Source of the DNA: a virus
Strand: one strand, 5' to 3'
IMG/VR virus record: IMGVR_UViG_3300025423_000082
Span: 1 to 25,226 of that record
Length of the DNA stretch: 25,226 nt
The notes under the pieces were generated by a model. That model saw nothing but the letters and a program-made list of their open reading frames with translations. It did not search any database and was not told where the DNA came from. Below, piece after piece: positions 23,468 through 25,226 of this stretch (its first letter is position 1; each line of letters starts with the position of its first letter). Made by a program: the position numbers and the translations under genes.

Positions 23468-23926
23468 ATGGATCCGTTTACTCTTGCGATGATGGCTCTT
23501 GGGGCAGTCAAGTCAGGAGTAGCTTTTTACAAAGAAGCAAAGTCCGTTGGAAAAGAAGCCTCCGAAGTTATTCACGAGATAGCAGGAGGTCTTTCTTCTT
23601 TTTTTGAGCATCAAGATAAAGCTATTCAGGTTGCTGAAGAAAAGCAGAAAAACCCACCTAAGGGTAAATCTATTCAAGCTCAAGCGTTGGAAAATGTTTT
23701 GATGAAAAAGCGTTTGCAACAAGCTGAATACGATTTGCGACAAATGTTGATATATGAAGCTCCTCCTGAACTTGGAGCTTTGTGGACAGAGTTTGACGAA
23801 GAACGAAGAAAACTTTTAAAAGATAAAGCTAAGTACGACGCCGCTCAAAAAAAAAGGATGAACGAGAAAGGCGTGAACATGAGAAGTATGTTCAGAAGTG
23901 GCAATTTCGAATTGCAGTTTGCATAG
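23468..23926 (+). CDS. Helical phage protein; zero-frame product of a likely frameshift gene (152 aa)
   Basis: Starts at ATG with TAGGAATTTAA, directly after the previous stop. The product begins MDPFTLAMMALGAVKSGVAF, has charged helices (QALENVLMKKRLQQAEYDLR, ELGALWTEFDEERRKLLKD) and reaches nine A bases at 23847-23855. In frame 0 it then reads a short, unlike tail (RMNEKGVNMRSMFRSGNFEL) and stops. In frame -1 the charged helix continues and leads into a membrane span. Proteins of this type in other phages usually end in such a span (remembered), so the zero-frame tail is probably not the main product. Function unknown; its place before holin and endolysin suggests lysis or membrane work. 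Confidence 0.6.
   Translation: MDPFTLAMMALGAVKSGVAFYKEAKSVGKEASEVIHEIAGGLSSFFEHQDKAIQVAEEKQKNPPKGKSIQAQALENVLMKKRLQQAEYDLRQMLIYEAPPELGALWTEFDEERRKLLKDKAKYDAAQKKRMNEKGVNMRSMFRSGNFELQFA
23847..23855 (+). promoter_or_regulatory. Nine-A slippery run (-1 frameshift site)
   Basis: The zero-frame codons are CAA AAA AAA AGG, so bases 23848-23854 form the slippery heptamer A AAA AAA in the right register. A step back by one base gives AAG GAT GAA and joins the -1 frame. The -1 frame has a stop (TAA in AGC TAA) a little upstream, so fusion can occur only in a narrow window containing this run. No clear downstream stem or upstream Shine-Dalgarno-like stimulator was seen. A sequencing or assembly indel in the homopolymer is the rival explanation. 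Confidence 0.6.
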
Positions 23927-24111
23927 GAATTCTTGTTTTTTTTGTAACTTTTGCAGGATTGATGTACATGATTCATCAAGATTATTTAAGAAGAAGAGAA
24001 GGACAAGCGTGGTACAAGCAATATAAAGAAAGACATAATCAAGACACAAAAGAGTGGGAATGCTATAAAACATTCAGAGACACAGGTTATGTATTGAGTG
24101 ATTGTAATTAG
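23854..24111 (+). CDS. -1 frame extension with transmembrane segment (85 codons)
   Basis: No good independent start exists, and it is read as the C-terminal part of the gene at 23468. It begins KDERERREHEKYVQKWQFRI, which continues the charged helix, then has a strong membrane span (RIAVCIGILVFFVTFAGLMY), a basic segment (HQDYLRRREGQAWYKQYKER) and a tail with two Cys (EWECYKTF and SDCN). It ends at TAG 24109-24111, just before the AGGAG of the holin gene. The fusion would be 214 aa (129 from frame 0 and 85 from frame -1). Confidence 0.55.
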   Translation, partial: KDERERREHEKYVQKWQFRIAVCIGILVFFVTFAGLMYMIHQDYLRRREGQAWYKQYKERHNQDTKEWECYKTFRDTGYVLSDCN

Positions 24112-24120
24112 GAGAAAACA

Positions 24121-24618
24121 ATGAATTGGTTAGAACAGGTTGCACCAACAATTGCTACAGCACTAGGAGGGCCTTTAGCAGGTCTTGCGGTCGAGGCTGT
24201 CTCCAAAGCTCTTGGCGTTAGTGGTGATGAGGCCAAAAACATCCTAGACGAAGGCAAGATGTCTGCTGACCAAATCGCACAAGTTAAGGTTGCAGAACTT
24301 GAATTGCAAAAACAAGCTCAAGCTTTGGGTTTGAATTTTGAGCAATTAGCAGTTCAAGATCGTAGTTCTGCACGAGACATGCAAATTGCGACTAAGTCAT
24401 TTCTTGTACCTACCTTAGCAATCATTATTGTTGTGTCGTTTATTGGAGTTGTTGTAGGTACGATGATGGGGTTATCCCATATTGAGTCTGCAATGGCGGG
24501 CACTTTAGTGGGTTACCTTTCAGCTAAAGCTGAACAAGTGGTAGCTTTTTATTTTGGTTCATCCGCAGGTTCTCAGCGTAAGGACGAACTTTTACATCAA
24601 TCTACTCCTGTACCATGA
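24121..24618 (+). CDS. Putative holin (3-TM type, 165 aa)
   Basis: Small membrane protein that would open the inner membrane for the endolysin. An N-terminal hydrophobic, Gly/Ala-rich helix (TIATALGGPLAGLAVEAVSK) is followed by a cytoplasmic helical section with the family-typical LALxxxDRSSARDMQ-like pattern (DRSSAR at 80-85). Two strong transmembrane spans come at about 93-116 (FLVPTLAIIIVVSFIGVVVG) and 123-145, and the protein ends YFGSSAGSQRKDEL. This matches the three-TM holin family as I know it. The ATGA overlap with the endolysin gene supports the assignment. Ribosome-binding site AGGAG. Confidence 0.78.
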   Translation: MNWLEQVAPTIATALGGPLAGLAVEAVSKALGVSGDEAKNILDEGKMSADQIAQVKVAELELQKQAQALGLNFEQLAVQDRSSARDMQIATKSFLVPTLAIIIVVSFIGVVVGTMMGLSHIESAMAGTLVGYLSAKAEQVVAFYFGSSAGSQRKDELLHQSTPVP

Positions 24619-25148
24619 TAGAAAATTTTGAAAAATCTTTAGAATTAATTCTTGCTAGTGAAGGCGGTTTTCAAACGGAATCCGCTGATAGTGGCAATAA
24701 ATTGCCTGACGGTCGTGCAGGTTCTACTAATTTGGGCGTTACACAAGCCAATTGGGAGGCTTTTCTTGGACACCCTGTTACTTGGAATGACATGAAAGCT
24801 TTAACTTCTCAGACGGTCAGTCCTTTCTACAAAAAGAAATATTGGGACAAAGTCATGGGCGACGAGCTTCCTACTCCGGTCGATTTCATGATGTTTGACT
24901 TCGCCATCAACCATGGCGTAGGAGGCTGTGTAAAGGTCATGCAAGGCGTTGTTGGCGTTCCGATGGATGGTGGCATGGGCCCACAGACTTTAAACGCTAT
25001 AAAAGCAATTCCTGTTCAGCAGTTGATTCAGAAATTTTCAAATGCAAAAGAAGCGTATTACAAGAGTTTGAACAATCCTACTTACGAAAAAGGTTGGCTA
25101 AACCGAGTGGCAAAGGTAGAAAACGATGCTTTAAACATGATTGCTTAA
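24615..25148 (+). CDS. GH108 endolysin with peptidoglycan-binding domain (177 aa)
   Basis: Peptidoglycan hydrolase for host lysis. The N-terminal GH108 signature is LILASEGGF with the catalytic Glu16, followed by TNLGVTQANWEAFLG and PFYKKKYWDKVMGDELP, then VDFMMFDFAINHG. The C-terminal half (about 105-177) fits the PG_binding_3 domain (VGVPMDGGMGPQT, AYYKSLNNPTYEKGWLNRVA). There is no signal peptide, so export depends on the holin. It overlaps the holin gene by four bases. Full length for the family. Confidence 0.9.
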   Translation: MIENFEKSLELILASEGGFQTESADSGNKLPDGRAGSTNLGVTQANWEAFLGHPVTWNDMKALTSQTVSPFYKKKYWDKVMGDELPTPVDFMMFDFAINHGVGGCVKVMQGVVGVPMDGGMGPQTLNAIKAIPVQQLIQKFSNAKEAYYKSLNNPTYEKGWLNRVAKVENDALNMIA

Positions 25149-25205
25149 AGCGACCTTGTAGGAAAACTAACCTGATGGGAAAATAGACAAAACAATGGGG
25201 AAAAT

Positions 25206-25226
25206 ATGAGCACCAATACACCATCA
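25206..25226 (+). CDS. Start of a further ORF (cut by window end)
   Basis: An ATG preceded by GGGGA at 6 bases opens MSTNTPS and runs off the window. The 57 bases between the endolysin stop and this ATG hold no clear terminator; they contain a near repeat, ATGGGAAAATA and ATGGGGAAAATA. Too short to assign. Confidence 0.45.

Noticed and set aside
1-25226. tRNA genes, integrase, attachment sites or transposons
   Set aside because: Looked for by eye and none could be supported; there is no cloverleaf-like segment, recombinase motif or terminal inverted repeat.

Overview
The window is a stretch of a tailed double-stranded DNA phage (or prophage) genome. It covers DNA packaging, head assembly, the head-tail connector, tail fibres and lysis, and nearly all of it is coded on the + strand in one tightly packed array. 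No bacterial housekeeping gene, integrase, transposase, tRNA or CRISPR array is visible. A large P22-type portal, a gp4-like connector carrying a discoidin-like insert, and the absence of any tape measure, sheath or tail-tube gene all suggest a podovirus. The proteins look like those of uncultured aquatic phages of proteobacteria, but the host cannot be fixed from the sequence alone.

Layout. 1-1395 is the large terminase, cut by the left edge of the window. Next come two copies of a 17-bp palindrome, a small ORF, and a 1175-aa multidomain protein with an ADP-ribosyltransferase-like N-terminus, a proline/glutamine linker, an AT-rich central domain and a gp88/DUF7227-like C-terminus (1748-5275). 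A His-rich 63-aa ORF follows. 5466-11880 is the head module: portal, two small overlapping genes, a GroES-like co-chaperonin, the scaffold, two head-associated proteins and the major capsid protein, closed by a strong intrinsic terminator (11889-11916). 11952-15659 holds a beta-rich structural protein, a 592-aa His- and Gly-Gly-rich repeat protein, a second terminator-like hairpin and three small virion-type proteins. 15668-17130 encodes the connector and a Cys4 protein. 17132-22694 carries two modular tail-fibre-like proteins and two paralogous small proteins separated by apparent gene remnants. 22749-25148 is an accessory and lysis region: small acidic and membrane proteins, a gene with a probable -1 frameshift, a holin and a GH108 endolysin. 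A new ORF begins at 25206.

Points that stand out: (1) a nine-A slippery run at 23847-23855 that joins a soluble N-terminal domain to a membrane-spanning C-terminus in the -1 frame; (2) three copies of one 17-bp palindrome, two after terL and one, in inverted sense, just before the lysis genes; (3) a shared N-terminal MAEK...DGSA signature in portal and scaffold; (4) a short Gly-Gly linear motif scattered through at least five proteins and placed at domain junctions of the 1175-aa protein; (5) the mosaic 1175-aa protein itself. All functional statements rest on reading the translations and on remembered family features; no database search was run.
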